From positions 1-64,000 of the forward strand of contig NZ_VEIO01000002.1 of assembly GCF_007680605.1 (NCBI RefSeq): 64,000 nt of DNA, in the 5' to 3' direction. The notes under the pieces were generated by a model. That model made no database searches and was not told the DNA's origin. It saw only the letters and a program-made list of their open reading frames with translations. The stretch is from Paenibacillus xylanexedens (GTDB lineage: Bacteria; Bacillota; Bacilli; Paenibacillales; Paenibacillaceae). How positions within the stretch are numbered: position 1 is the first letter of the stretch; every line of letters starts with the position of its first letter. Made by a program: the position numbers and the translations under genes. Positions 7,386 through 16,890 of this stretch are shown here, in pieces.

Positions 7386-8194
7386 CACACACCCCCACGA
7401 ATCTGACGGATTTGTGCATGCTCGGAGAACAGCGAAGGTGTGATCTGCGCCAGTTGATTTAACAATTCAATCTGGAAGCTGCCTGGCCCCTGATGAGCCG
7501 TTCGTGCTGCGGCCTGTTCAGCGGCTATACCGTAGGTTGAGACAGCTTCCACCACACTGTTCAGCATATCGCGTCCCGGCTCGCCAATCGCAGCAAAAGC
7601 ACCAATGACTGAGCTGAGAAGACAGCCTGCCCCGGTAACTTGGGTGAGCAATGCATGTCCGTTGCTTGTGAGAAAAGTATGATATCCGTCTGTAATAATG
7701 TCGTACTGACCTGTAATGACAACAATACAGTCAAGCTGTTGCGCTGCCTGCTCGGCAATGCCAATCCGGTCTCCTTCGCCAACCCCGGCATCCACACCTT
7801 TGATATTCCATGGTACACCAATAACATGAGCGACTTCGGCGACATTGCCTCGTAATACCGTAAGCCGAAGCTCACGAACCAGCATCTGTACTGTATCGGT
7901 GCGATATGTCGTGGCTCCTGCACCAACAGGATCAAGGACAACAGGCACATGATGTGCATTGGCCGATTGTCCGGCTAGACGTATCGCTTGAACGACCTTC
8001 TCATCCAATGTGCCGATGTTCAGAACCACCGCGCCGGCCATGCGAGCGACGTCAGCGACTTCTTCATGGGCATAGGCCATAAACGGAGAGGCTCCGAGAG
8101 CAAGCAGGCCATTCGCCGTGAAAGGGGCAACCACAAGATTGGTAATATTATGAACCAAAGGATTGAGTGAACGTACACGTTCAAGATAAGACAT
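7385..8194 (-). CDS. thiM: Hydroxyethylthiazole kinase
   Basis: This 269-residue ribokinase-like enzyme salvages 4-methyl-5-hydroxyethylthiazole by phosphorylation. Seen: HNITNLVVAPFTANGLLALGASPFM near the N-terminus, LDPVGAGATTYR around residue 115, and the catalytic VTGAGCLLSSVIGAF around 205. The ATG ending at 8194 was chosen because AAGGAGG lies eight bases before it; the ATG two codons earlier is only two bases from that site. It is first in the operon and sits behind a TPP riboswitch, as expected for thiazole salvage. Confidence 0.93.
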   Translation of the reverse strand: MSYLERVRSLNPLVHNITNLVVAPFTANGLLALGASPFMAYAHEEVADVARMAGAVVLNIGTLDEKVVQAIRLAGQSANAHHVPVVLDPVGAGATTYRTDTVQMLVRELRLTVLRGNVAEVAHVIGVPWNIKGVDAGVGEGDRIGIAEQAAQQLDCIVVITGQYDIITDGYHTFLTSNGHALLTQVTGAGCLLSSVIGAFAAIGEPGRDMLNSVVEAVSTYGIAAEQAAARTAHQGPGSFQIELLNQLAQITPSLFSEHAQIRQIRGGV

Positions 8195-8365
8195 CTTCAT
8201 TTCCTCCTTGATTTAGAATGATCTTGATGGTGATGAGAGTGAACCACACTCAGATATAGACAAGAAAAGCAATTTGCGTCTTGCTCCCAATAACTACCTT
8301 CTTCTCATGGGATTACAGAGATTTCATATTCAGAACATTTGAATCCCAGCCACATCGCCAAAATA

Positions 8366-8406
8366 CAAAAAAAGCCCCGCCCATTTCCGGAGAAATGAGC
8401 AGAGCT
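8366..8406 (-). terminator. Riboswitch-controlled terminator before thiM
   Basis: On the minus strand AGCTCTGCTCATTTC pairs (with G-U pairs) with GGAAATGGGCGGGGCT, followed by seven T. It lies between the TPP aptamer and thiM, about 170 bases before the gene, so it is the likely expression platform: TPP binding would favour the terminator. Confidence 0.85.
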
Positions 8407-8467
8407 ATACGTGTGAACTGAAGTTGATCCCCGTCCAGGATAGAGATCATCCACTGCCAATAAAAGC

Positions 8468-8556
8468 CGCTCCACTTCCCTCCGCTGGTATAATCCAGAT
8501 CAGGTTCGAAGGGTCCGAATCGTCGTATTCGTCTCAGCCTTAAGGCTCCCCTAGTG
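8468..8556 (-). promoter_or_regulatory. TPP (thi-box) riboswitch aptamer
   Basis: The minus strand shows the conserved thi-box elements in order: GGGGAGCC, then GGCTGAGA, then CCCTTCGAACCTGATCTGG, then ACCAGCGGAGGGAAGTGG. Together these form the pyrimidine- and pyrophosphate-sensing helices of the TPP aptamer. It precedes an intrinsic terminator and the thiM-thiD-thiE operon, giving feedback control by thiamine pyrophosphate. Confidence 0.95.
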
Positions 8557-8685
8557 AAAATGTACAAGATATGCAGTTATATCCTCAGCATATATCCATC
8601 TCGTCTTAATGTAAATAGGACGGCAACGAAGTCTTGAAAATGGGCGGGGAATATACCGGAACTTTGTATAGATCCGCTATTGTGA

Positions 8686-8714
8686 TTTACCTTAGCTCGT
8701 TAACCCGATATAAT
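8686..8714 (+). promoter_or_regulatory. Probable sigma-A promoter of the radical SAM gene
   Basis: A perfect TATAAT (8709-8714) lies 17 bases after TTTACC (8686-8691). The -35 match is weak. Predicted start is near 8721, about 70 bases before the TTG start codon. It shares this intergenic region with the divergent thi leader. Confidence 0.55.
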
Positions 8715-8789
8715 GGGGATTGGCTCATATGGCCGTACTACGAATGAGGGCAGGACCGTTGTTCCTCCCGGCAGAATGGGGACCCTGAG

Positions 8790-9671
8790 TTGAAAACGTT
8801 CAAGAAAGTATATATTGAAATTACGAGCATCTGTAATCTGGCATGTAGCTTTTGTCCACAAACGAAGCGAGCCAAAGGATTTATCGACCCTGAAGTCTTT
8901 AATAATATATTGGATCAGATCAAACCACACACAAAACATATTTACCTGCACGTCAAAGGGGAACCGCTGCTTCATCCCAAAATTGACCTGTTGCTGGATA
9001 TGGCTCATGCCAAGGGATTTAAAGTGAACATTACGACCAACGGTACGCTACTGCCGAAGACACAGCATAAATTATTGGGCAAACCTGCACTGAGACAGAT
9101 GAATTTCTCGTTGCACAGCTTTGACGGCCATGAAGGTTCTACGGATCGCGACGGATACTTGCATAACATCTTGTCTTTTGTTCGTGAAGCGGTGAAACAT
9201 AACGTCATTGTCTCGTTCCGACTATGGAATCTGACGCAGGATAACTTCACCAATGCTCAGATGAATCGCAATCGGGAGACACTTGAGGTGCTGGAAAAGG
9301 AATTCAATCTGGACTTCAATATTGAAGAAAAGGTTGTTGCAGGTAGTGGCGTGAAAATTGCACCTAACGTATACCTGAATCAGGACCATGAATTCCAATG
9401 GCCAAGTCTGGATGCACCTGAAGATGATGGAAAAGGTTTTTGTCATGCATTACGCAGTCAGGCAGCAGTGCTGGTTGATGGAACCGTGGTTCCATGCTGT
9501 TTGGATGGAGAAGGTGTCATCAACCTTGGAAACATTCATGAAAAGTCTTTTTCCGATATTGTGGATGGAGAGCGTGCGAACAATCTGGTATACGGTTTTT
9601 CCAAACGGGAAGCTGTAGAAGAACTTTGCCGCAAATGCGGATACCGCCAGCGTTTTGGAGCAGGAGCATGA
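8790..9671 (+). CDS. Radical SAM/SPASM-domain protein
   Basis: This 293-residue protein is a predicted iron-sulfur radical enzyme. The SAM-binding cluster motif CNLACSFC has cysteines at residues 15, 19 and 22. KGEPLLHP (about 56-63) and NITTNGTLL are also typical. The C-terminal SPASM region carries PCCLDGEG and CRKCGYRQRF, which would bind one or two auxiliary clusters. SPASM enzymes often modify peptides or mature enzymes, but no precursor peptide is seen next to it. The TTG start is required because the frame has an upstream stop at 8745; a weak GGGGAC is upstream. Monocistronic, followed by a strong terminator. Substrate unknown. Confidence 0.88.
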   Translation: MKTFKKVYIEITSICNLACSFCPQTKRAKGFIDPEVFNNILDQIKPHTKHIYLHVKGEPLLHPKIDLLLDMAHAKGFKVNITTNGTLLPKTQHKLLGKPALRQMNFSLHSFDGHEGSTDRDGYLHNILSFVREAVKHNVIVSFRLWNLTQDNFTNAQMNRNRETLEVLEKEFNLDFNIEEKVVAGSGVKIAPNVYLNQDHEFQWPSLDAPEDDGKGFCHALRSQAAVLVDGTVVPCCLDGEGVINLGNIHEKSFSDIVDGERANNLVYGFSKREAVEELCRKCGYRQRFGAGA

Positions 9672-9748
9672 GACGGTGTGGCACATCGTAGAATAATTTC
9701 TAGTGAATTCAGGCTTGTCTGCTGAAGTATAGATGGAACGTTCTGCGG

Positions 9749-9785
9749 CCCTATTGTCTGATATCAGACGATAGGGTCTTTTTTT
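9749..9785 (+). terminator. Intrinsic terminator after the radical SAM gene
   Basis: CCCTATTGTCTGAT (9749-9762) pairs with ATCAGACGATAGGG (9763-9776), with one G-T pair, and a long T run follows. Confidence 0.9.
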
Positions 9786-10037
9786 GATGGAACTTAACGG
9801 TAAAAACAGCATATTGCGAGTTAACATCGGTACATATCAAATAAACAAAAATCAAATAACAAGGCGTTTCTATTGATTTTACTCTAATAAGTGTAAATAT
9901 GATCTCAAGATTATTCCTGTAATCTCCCTTTTTTTGTAGGATTAGGATAGGCTCCGAGCAGTGATCTACTTCTGCGGTTCTGTCAGACAAGCTAGCGTGC
10001 TTGGAGACAAATTCACTCATATTAAGGGAGGATGTTC
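9786..10037 (+). other. AT-rich intergenic leader of the pectate lyase gene
   Basis: About 250 bases without a gene. The left half is AT-rich and has several possible -10/-35 words, none in convincing spacing. The last 15 bases hold the AAGGGAGG that serves the pectate lyase gene. No clear operator or terminator was found. Confidence 0.4.
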
Positions 10038-10709
10038 ATGATGAAAAGAATGTTAACGCTGTTGTTGTCCGCCGGTCTGGTCGCTTCCATATTTGGTGTA
10101 CTGCCCGCAGCGGCTGCGCCAACGGTTGTAAACTCAACGATTGTTGTACCTAAGGGCACGACGTATGATGGACAGGGGAAAACCTTTGTGGCTAATCCAT
10201 CCACCTTGGGTGACGGTTCTCAAGCAGAGAATCAGAAGCCGGTCTTCCGGCTGGAAGCAGGTGCTACACTGAAAAATGTCATCATTGGTGCGCCAGCGGC
10301 AGACGGTGTACATTGTTATGGTAACTGTAATATTTCGAATGTGGTATGGCAGGATGTGGGCGAGGACGCGTTGACATTGAAATCGTCGGGAACGGTAAAC
10401 ATTACAGGCGGTGCGGCATACAAAGCGTACGATAAGGTGTTCCAGATCAACGCGGCAGGTACAATTAACATTAAAAACTTCCGTGCCGATGATATCGGCA
10501 AGCTGGTGCGGCAAAATGGAGGCACAACATTCACTGTCAACATGACTCTTGATAATTCCAACATCTCGAATGTAAAAGATGCCATTATGCGTACAGACAG
10601 CAGCAGCTCCCAAGGCAAAATTACCAATACACGTTATTCCAAAGTGCCAACGCTTTTCAAAGGATTTGCTTCGGGTAAAACGAGCCAGTCCGGTAATACG
10701 CAGTATTAA
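10038..10709 (+). CDS. Secreted pectate lyase, polysaccharide lyase family 3
   Basis: This protein of about 223 residues has a lysine-plus-hydrophobic signal peptide ending near residue 26 (LPAAAA), so it is exported. The mature part is a small beta-helix with the PL3 sequence pattern: [55 protein letters not shown] and [12 protein letters not shown]. It closely resembles the calcium-dependent PelA of Bacillus sp. KSM-P15. It would cleave polygalacturonate by beta-elimination. The start at 10038 is preferred over the ATG at 10032, which abuts the ribosome-binding site. It is monocistronic. Confidence 0.93.
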   Translation: MMKRMLTLLLSAGLVASIFGVLPAAAAPTVVNSTIVVPKGTTYDGQGKTFVANPSTLGDGSQAENQKPVFRLEAGATLKNVIIGAPAADGVHCYGNCNISNVVWQDVGEDALTLKSSGTVNITGGAAYKAYDKVFQINAAGTINIKNFRADDIGKLVRQNGGTTFTVNMTLDNSNISNVKDAIMRTDSSSSQGKITNTRYSKVPTLFKGFASGKTSQSGNTQY

Positions 10710-10870
10710 ACTGTGGGGAGCTTAGTTATCCAAACTAGGTAGACTGGATCAGTGTACCAAATTTATTTGTCGAACAGTGCGGTAGGAATCACTAATCTAA
10801 CCATTGAATAAATCTATCCATTAATCGTTTGAATAAGCATGTTGCTTATATAACTAAGCTATATGCACCA

Positions 10871-10913
10871 AACAGGGTGAAGCAGCGTAAATGCTGCTTC
10901 ACCCTGTTTTTTT
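10871..10913 (+). terminator. Intrinsic terminator after the pectate lyase gene
   Basis: AACAGGGTGAAGCAGC and GCTGCTTCACCCTGTT form a perfect 16-bp stem with a six-base loop, followed by a run of T. It lies in the 321-base gap before the two-component genes. The rest of that gap shows nothing else recognisable. Confidence 0.93.
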
Positions 10914-11030
10914 GTACTCATAACCGTACGACAACATCTAGCCTATTTGATTTGCATATGGGCAACAGGAAGCATCTTGTGATAACATGTGCACTAACTG
11001 TACCAATCGCAAGATTAAGAGGGGATACTT

Positions 11031-12509
11031 ATGTCAATTCGCATCAAAATGTTGCTTTCGTTTACAGGCATGCTTGTTATCAGTCTCCTGTTTATTTTGC
11101 TTACAGCAAGTCTTTATACCATTGCGGCAACAGGAGATTTGCAAAGTTTTCGAGATATATACAAAGTCCATTATCAGATCAATCCACTGACGGAACAGGG
11201 AGAGACGATCTTTCAAGAGATGAAGTTTACGGCGAAAAGTAATCCGGACGAGCTACAGGACAAGGTATTGCTCCGGGAATATGATATGAAGCTTCGAGCC
11301 GAGAAATCCGGGCTCTACGTGAGGCGTGAGGACAGTCCGATCTTTGAATCGCGGACATTCCATCAACCCGGATTGGGACAGGCCCTTCCCGCCTATGATC
11401 TGAACAACAACCAGATTCGAAGCACGTTTAACATCGGTGAGCGCTTCTACGCATATGCCAAGTTTGATTTTCAGTATTCAGATGGAGAACGAGGCAGTAT
11501 CTTTGTCATTCGGGAGAGAAGTCCGTTTGCAGAACTGACACGCAAGCTGTTACCTGTGATGTCTCTACTGTTGATTGGTGTCCTGATCATCGCTAACCTG
11601 CTTCTGTTCCGCTGGATTACACGCAGTTTCATTCAACCGTTGCATCAGTTACGAAGTTCGGCCGAACAGATTAAAAACGGTAATTTGTCTTTTAAGCTTA
11701 AACCTTCCTCCAATGACGAAGTTGGCCAGCTTAGTGAGGCATTTGAGAGTATGCGGAATCAGTTGCAGCGCTCCAATGAGTTGCGGCAGCAAGATGAGAT
11801 TAACCGCAGAGAGTTGATCTCCAACATTTCGCATGATCTTCGCACGCCGATTACTAATATTAAAGGGTATATTGAGGGGATTCGGGATGGGGTAGCGAAC
11901 ACACCGGAGAAGATGGACACTTACGTCAACATTATTCATTCCAAAGCGGTTAGCATGGATAAACTGGTGGATGAATTGTTTCTATACTCCAAACTGGATT
12001 TGAACCAGGAACCCTTTGTGTTCAATCCGATAGATCTGGTTGATTTTATAGAGGATAGCATCGAGGAATTGCGATATGATCTGGAGGATAAGGGTGTAGT
12101 ACTTGAATGGCATAACCGAGCATCAGGCTCCGTGGTGTCTGCTGTTGATCTCGATAAATTACAACGCACGGTAGTTAACATCGTAGAAAATGCACTGAAA
12201 TATATGAATGATGACGACAAACGATTCCGCATTATACTTGAAGCCGATCAGGAGTGGAATACCATTACATTCCAAGATAATGGAAAAGGCATATCAGAGG
12301 AAGATCTGCCTCATATATTTGAGCGTTTCTACCGGGCCGAGCAGTCGCGCAACTCGTCTACGGGCGGAAGCGGTCTTGGGCTGGCTATTGCCCGCCAGAT
12401 TGTAGACGGACATGGGGGCTTAATATGGGCTGAAAGCAAGCCCGGTGAAGGCACGAGCATCCATATTCAATTGAGACGACTCAAAGACGAGAGGGGGATG
12501 AATCCATGA
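11031..12509 (+). CDS. Membrane sensor histidine kinase
   Basis: This 492-residue kinase has a first membrane helix at about 7-30, an extracellular sensor of about 145 residues with no family I recognise, and a second helix at about 174-195. A HAMP domain (about 196-250) follows. The HisKA dimerisation domain carries the phosphoacceptor H268 (SNISHDLRTP), and the ATPase domain has an N box (NIVENALKY), DNGKGIS and GGSGLGLAIA. The gene precedes its response regulator and overlaps it (ATGA), the reverse of the commoner order. The signal is unknown; the next gene downstream encodes an SLH-type envelope protein. Confidence 0.92.
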   Translation: MSIRIKMLLSFTGMLVISLLFILLTASLYTIAATGDLQSFRDIYKVHYQINPLTEQGETIFQEMKFTAKSNPDELQDKVLLREYDMKLRAEKSGLYVRREDSPIFESRTFHQPGLGQALPAYDLNNNQIRSTFNIGERFYAYAKFDFQYSDGERGSIFVIRERSPFAELTRKLLPVMSLLLIGVLIIANLLLFRWITRSFIQPLHQLRSSAEQIKNGNLSFKLKPSSNDEVGQLSEAFESMRNQLQRSNELRQQDEINRRELISNISHDLRTPITNIKGYIEGIRDGVANTPEKMDTYVNIIHSKAVSMDKLVDELFLYSKLDLNQEPFVFNPIDLVDFIEDSIEELRYDLEDKGVVLEWHNRASGSVVSAVDLDKLQRTVVNIVENALKYMNDDDKRFRIILEADQEWNTITFQDNGKGISEEDLPHIFERFYRAEQSRNSSTGGSGLGLAIARQIVDGHGGLIWAESKPGEGTSIHIQLRRLKDERGMNP

Positions 12510-13198
12510 CTGATATTCTGATCATTGAGGATGAAACGACCATTGCCGAACTGGAGCGGGACTATTTTGAACTCCACGGATTTACGGTAGATCTGTGTCA
12601 TAACGGGGATGAAGGTTTGCGTCGTGCTCTGGGAGAGAATTACCGGCTTGTCATCGTAGATTTAATGCTTCCGGGTATGGACGGCTTTGAATTATGCAGG
12701 CTCATTCGTGAAGAGAAGGAAGTGCCGATCCTTGTTGTTTCCGCGAAAAAAGAGGAGATCGATAAAATCCGCACGTTTAATCTCGGTGTCGACGATTTCA
12801 TTACGAAGCCGTTCAGCCCAAGCGAACTGGTCGCCAGAGCCAAGGCCCACCTGACCCGGTACGATAGATTGCTTGGTAAGAGCAAACCTGCCGAACAGGA
12901 TGAGATCCACATTCGCGGACTCCACATCGACAAGGGATCACGCCGTGTATTTTTGAACGGAGAAGAGGTGGGCATTACCACCAAAGAGTTTGATTTGCTT
13001 GTATTTTTGGCGAGTCATCCGAACCGCGTGTTCAGCAAATCCGATCTGTTCGAACGAATCTGGGGCATGGAGTCGAATGGCGATATTGCAACGGTGACGG
13101 TGCATGTTCGCAAGCTGCGCGGGAAACTGGAGAGTGATCCGAAACATCCCGAATACATCGAAACGGTCTGGGGTGCAGGGTATCGTTTCACCGTATAA
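12506..13198 (+). CDS. OmpR/PhoB-family response regulator
   Basis: This 230-residue protein has a receiver domain with the acidic pair E8/D9, phosphoacceptor D52 (VIVDLMLPGMDG) and the conserved lysine in ITKPFSP. It ends in a winged-helix DNA-binding domain (KEFDLLVFLASHPNRVFSK, TVHVRKLRGKL, WGAGYRF). It is translationally coupled to the upstream kinase gene and is its obvious partner. It may control the following SLH/ankyrin genes, but no operator repeat was identified. Confidence 0.93.
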   Translation: MTDILIIEDETTIAELERDYFELHGFTVDLCHNGDEGLRRALGENYRLVIVDLMLPGMDGFELCRLIREEKEVPILVVSAKKEEIDKIRTFNLGVDDFITKPFSPSELVARAKAHLTRYDRLLGKSKPAEQDEIHIRGLHIDKGSRRVFLNGEEVGITTKEFDLLVFLASHPNRVFSKSDLFERIWGMESNGDIATVTVHVRKLRGKLESDPKHPEYIETVWGAGYRFTV

Positions 13199-13318
13199 GT
13201 TTAGAGAAAGATTCGTTGCAGTTTATATTTTGTTAATATATTTGTCCGTTGGAGTTTCTTTTTATCCCCTACGCTATAGATAGATGTAATAACTACCTAC
13301 AGAGGGGAAGAACATTTC

Positions 13319-14830
13319 ATGAATCTAACAGCTCGTAAACTAGTAGCACTATTAACGATAACCGCATTGGGAACAGCGGCACTTCCATTCACAACACCTC
13401 AAGCTCAGGCAGCTGGCTTCACAACTTCGATTTCAGCTACAGCAACACAGCTTACGAATCAGCAGGTGCAGGCGGCCATCAAAGAACTGAACCGTCTGGG
13501 GATCATGAACGGATATAGCGATCAATCGATGGGCGAGCTTCGGGCGATCACACGTGCAGAGTTAGCTTCATTGATATATAGAACATTCGATTTGCAGAAC
13601 AAGACAGGAGACATTGAAGCAACGATAACGGATGTTCAGGCGAATGCTTGGTATGCACCGTATGCTCTGAAAGCAGTGGAGATGGGCATCATGCAGTCCG
13701 TGGAAGGAGAGTTCCATCCTCAAAGCCCGGTAACCGATGCGGAGCTGGAAGAGGTCGTATCTAAAGCATTAAAACGGGATGTGAAGTCCGTACATCACTG
13801 GATGAGTGCTTTCTACGAAGAAACGGGCTCTGTGACACGGGGCGAAACGGCAGTGTTGTTGCAAAAGGCGTATCAAGCCATTCCTTCGGATCAAGTCCGC
13901 ATTGAGAGTATCAAACCGCTGAATAACATGACGCTCGTAATCACTTTGGACAAGCCGCTCACGGCAGAAGATGAAGTGTTTGCCAAATCCCGAACAGACT
14001 TTGCATTTAGCGGGGGACTAACCTTAACCAATATGCCTCGTTTGAAAACAGGTTCTGTTGCTACATACATCGTGCCGACATCCGTTCAACAAGCTGGGGA
14101 AACGTACACTCTGACATATAAAGGTCAAGATGCCGGTTCATTCGAAGGCAGTGACGTTAAAGTAAATATGACTCAAGTGCGTCAGGTTACGAATGATACG
14201 TTTGAGATTGAAGCTTTAAAGGAAAACGGAGTAGTGGATTACGGTTATATTATTTCGGCATACAGCGCTGGTCGGGGGGATAACGCCTTCATCCTGAACG
14301 ATCAGGAGCAGGCAGACGGCAAAACATATCAGATTATTTCGTCCATGCAGGCAAGACAAGTTACCATTACGCCGGAAAATGGCGAACCGATCATTGCCAA
14401 GTATGTTCCGTTTACGCAATCGACGGATGGCAGACAAGAACCCAAATTCCGATTGCCAGAAGGTCAGATTCTGAAACCAGGGGTATCTTATACCGTGACT
14501 TCTGAGTGGGCGAATATCGAACAAGCTTCGTTTACGGCGAAATCGTTTGAATCATTCGTGGTTGAGCGTGCCCAAGTTGCAGGGGAAACGTCCATTGAAG
14601 TGACACTTGCCCAAGATCCGGGAGATGAACTATTCTCTGGACGGAGTGTTACCCTGAACGCACCAGATGGGCAAGTCCTGACAGCTACGTATAAATATTC
14701 GAGCCGGAAAGGTGCAACAGGTGTATTTGAACTTGCGAGTGGAGAAAAGCTCATCTCTGGCACAAACTATACGCTGAACCCGGTTGGCGATTGGAGTGTA
14801 GCATCATCGGTAACGGTGGTACAGCAGTAA
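13319..14830 (+). CDS. Exported SLH-domain protein
   Basis: This 503-residue protein has a signal peptide ending near QAQA (about residue 31). Two S-layer-homology repeats follow (roughly 45-160): AIKELNRLGIMNGYSD with ITRAELASLIYRTF, and WYAPYALKAVEMGIM. SLH modules hold proteins to pyruvylated cell-wall polymers. The remaining ~330 residues are beta-rich and resemble tandem Ig-like domains, with no catalytic motif seen. The ATG is preceded by AGAGGGG. It follows the two-component system by 120 bases and is nine bases from the ankyrin lipoprotein gene, so those two form an operon. Confidence 0.85.
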   Translation: MNLTARKLVALLTITALGTAALPFTTPQAQAAGFTTSISATATQLTNQQVQAAIKELNRLGIMNGYSDQSMGELRAITRAELASLIYRTFDLQNKTGDIEATITDVQANAWYAPYALKAVEMGIMQSVEGEFHPQSPVTDAELEEVVSKALKRDVKSVHHWMSAFYEETGSVTRGETAVLLQKAYQAIPSDQVRIESIKPLNNMTLVITLDKPLTAEDEVFAKSRTDFAFSGGLTLTNMPRLKTGSVATYIVPTSVQQAGETYTLTYKGQDAGSFEGSDVKVNMTQVRQVTNDTFEIEALKENGVVDYGYIISAYSAGRGDNAFILNDQEQADGKTYQIISSMQARQVTITPENGEPIIAKYVPFTQSTDGRQEPKFRLPEGQILKPGVSYTVTSEWANIEQASFTAKSFESFVVERAQVAGETSIEVTLAQDPGDELFSGRSVTLNAPDGQVLTATYKYSSRKGATGVFELASGEKLISGTNYTLNPVGDWSVASSVTVVQQ

Positions 14831-14839
14831 GGAGGACCC

Positions 14840-15541
14840 ATGAACAAATCCTTGATGCTGATCATGTTGATCAGCAGTGTGCTGTTCGTTCAAGGCTGTA
14901 TGCTTAACGAAAAAAGTAACTCAAAGGAGGGGAGCCTTATGGCCTCACTAAATCAACAGTTATTCAGTGCAGCTGAAGCAAAGGATACCAAGAGTATCGA
15001 AAAGCTCATTCAGGAAGGGGCAGATGTTCAGGCTCAAGATCAGAGCGGAAGAACGGCCCTGATGATTGCAACGTACAATCAGGATACCGCATCCGTGCAA
15101 AAGTTGATTGAAGCAGGTGCGGATGTTAACCAGCAGGATGACATGTTAAATAGTCCGTTTTTATATGCGGGTGCTGAAGGGTATTTGGATATTTTGAAGC
15201 TTACTATTCAGGCAGGGGCAGACCCTGCTATCACTAACCGTTACGGGGGGACAGCACTCATCCCCGCTTCGGAGCATGGATACGTCGACGTGGTTCGAGA
15301 GCTGCTGACCAAGACCAAGGTAGATGTGAACCATGTGAATAAATTAGGATGGACCGCATTGCTGGAAGCGATCATTCTAAACGATGGCAATGAACGGCAA
15401 CAGGAGACCATTGAATTGCTTATTCATCATGGGGCCGATGTTAATCTGGCAGATGGCGATGGTGTGACTCCCCTCCGTCATGCTAGAGCAAAAGGCTTTA
15501 AGGAAATCGAAGCTATTTTGTTGCAAGCAGGTGCAAAGTAG
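14840..15541 (+). CDS. Ankyrin-repeat lipoprotein
   Basis: This 233-residue protein has an N-terminal lipoprotein signal with lipobox FVQGC, so cysteine 20 is probably lipidated and the protein membrane-anchored on the outer face. The rest is five to six ankyrin repeats (SGRTALMIATYNQDTASVQK, GADVNQQD, GGTALIPASEHGY, GWTALLEAI, GVTPLRHARAKGF). Ankyrin domains bind proteins. The ATG lies nine bases after the SLH gene with AAGGAGG between, so the two are co-transcribed and may work together at the cell surface. A second in-frame ATG at 14940 with its own GGAGGGG could give an unlipidated cytoplasmic form. Confidence 0.88.
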   Translation: MNKSLMLIMLISSVLFVQGCMLNEKSNSKEGSLMASLNQQLFSAAEAKDTKSIEKLIQEGADVQAQDQSGRTALMIATYNQDTASVQKLIEAGADVNQQDDMLNSPFLYAGAEGYLDILKLTIQAGADPAITNRYGGTALIPASEHGYVDVVRELLTKTKVDVNHVNKLGWTALLEAIILNDGNERQQETIELLIHHGADVNLADGDGVTPLRHARAKGFKEIEAILLQAGAK

Positions 15542-15599
15542 TGACCCGCTAGTGCTGCGGGCAAACGGGTATCTGCGAAGAAAAAACTGAAGAAACAAC

Positions 15600-15645
15600 A
15601 AAAAACGGGATGGAGCAGCTTTGGCTGTCTCATCCCGTTTTTTGT
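15600..15645. terminator. Bidirectional terminator
   Basis: AAAAAACGGGATG and CATCCCGTTTTTT flank an inner GAGCAGC/GGCTGTC-like pairing, with A and T runs on either side. It serves both the ankyrin lipoprotein gene and the convergent copper-amine-oxidase-N protein gene. Confidence 0.88.
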
Positions 15646-15654
15646 TGTTGTGAA

Positions 15655-16620
15655 TTATTTTTGTTCCTCAGGTACTTCAACGATAACCTTGCCTTTGGCT
15701 GGCGTAGCAGAGCCGCTTTCAAGTGAGCCTTTCTTGTTCATCATCTCGTATGAGGTTTCCTCCAGCATGAGGGAGTATTTGAAGGATACGAGTGTTTTAC
15801 CTGCAACAGAAGGGCGGATTCCTGCTTCAGCAACGGGCTTGGTTTTAATAAAGAACAAATCACCAAGCGTTCCGGCTTGTTTACCCAGATTTGCCTGCCA
15901 TTTCAGCAGGGCATTGCCGTTTGCAATTGTATAGTAGCTGACCAGATCATTATCCTCAATCATGAAGAAGTGATCCTTTTTACCCTGCTCAAAAATATAA
16001 GCTGTCGATGAATCCACGGGTCCAAGCGGGCTTTTCACCTGCAGGCGCGGTTGACCGAGACTTGAAAGCCGTGGCAGCTGCAACGCTGCTTCACGGGCAA
16101 CCGTCAAATCGGAGCCGTTGTAGTCCTTCACTACGGAAGCATTGGTGGTGTATATATAAGCTTCCTTGGCAGCCTGATTCCAGCGTACTTGTGCGCCAAA
16201 CGTTTCACCGATGGCACGAAGCGGAAGCATAGCTTTCCCTTTGACCAAGATTGGAGCCGAGGACAAGGAGGCATTTTGTCCATTCTTTTTCATCGTTTTA
16301 CTATTGGGTGTCAGCACGTATTGGTCACTGCCTGTTTTGATGGTGATTTGTTTGCTCTTATTATCATAACCGAAGGTATAATCTCCGAGAAATTGCAGTT
16401 CAGTCAGGGCAATGTACGTGACTCCTTGGCGGATGACCACATCGTATTCTGCAGGCATATTGTTAACATAGGCCATAGGTTTTGTTGTAGCGGCGGCTTC
16501 AGCCACCGTAGGCGTGAACAGTGCAGGAGTTACTCCTGCGGTCAGAATGGAGGCGGCCAGCAGCATCTTCCATTTTTTCTGCTTCCAAATGGAGTTGTGT
16601 GATAGTGTTGTTTTTTTCAT
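15655..16620 (-). CDS. Exported protein with copper amine oxidase N-terminal-like domain
   Basis: This 321-residue protein has a signal peptide (KMLLAASILTAGVTPALF, cleavage near VAEAAA). It then has a domain of about 110 residues typical of the copper-amine-oxidase-N family in Paenibacillus (ITLTELQFLGDYTFGYDN, SAPILVKGKAMLPLRAIGETFGAQVRWN), which is a wall- or surface-associated module and not the oxidase itself. The C-terminal half is uncharacterised. The ATG at 16620 was chosen because AAAGGAGA lies six bases upstream; a TTG two codons earlier abuts that site. Monocistronic. Confidence 0.85.
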   Translation of the reverse strand: MKKTTLSHNSIWKQKKWKMLLAASILTAGVTPALFTPTVAEAAATTKPMAYVNNMPAEYDVVIRQGVTYIALTELQFLGDYTFGYDNKSKQITIKTGSDQYVLTPNSKTMKKNGQNASLSSAPILVKGKAMLPLRAIGETFGAQVRWNQAAKEAYIYTTNASVVKDYNGSDLTVAREAALQLPRLSSLGQPRLQVKSPLGPVDSSTAYIFEQGKKDHFFMIEDNDLVSYYTIANGNALLKWQANLGKQAGTLGDLFFIKTKPVAEAGIRPSVAGKTLVSFKYSLMLEETSYEMMNKKGSLESGSATPAKGKVIVEVPEEQK

Positions 16621-16890
16621 AATCAATCTCCTTTCAGATCATTAGACGGACTGATTATCCTAAAAGTTGCATATTATTGGAACATCCATAAGATATTAAC
16701 CTAATTCCTGTATATTAAACTGTAGGATGAGGACGTAAAATGAAGCTCAGCTAAGGAAGGCACAGATATTGTGAAGTTGGACATAAAATAAAGTATAGAG
16801 GATATGATTTTTCCAAAATTCATTCGGAAAATAGGTAACTTTTTGAGATGGGGAGCGTCTTATATGGAAATAACTTCTATTGGGAGATGA

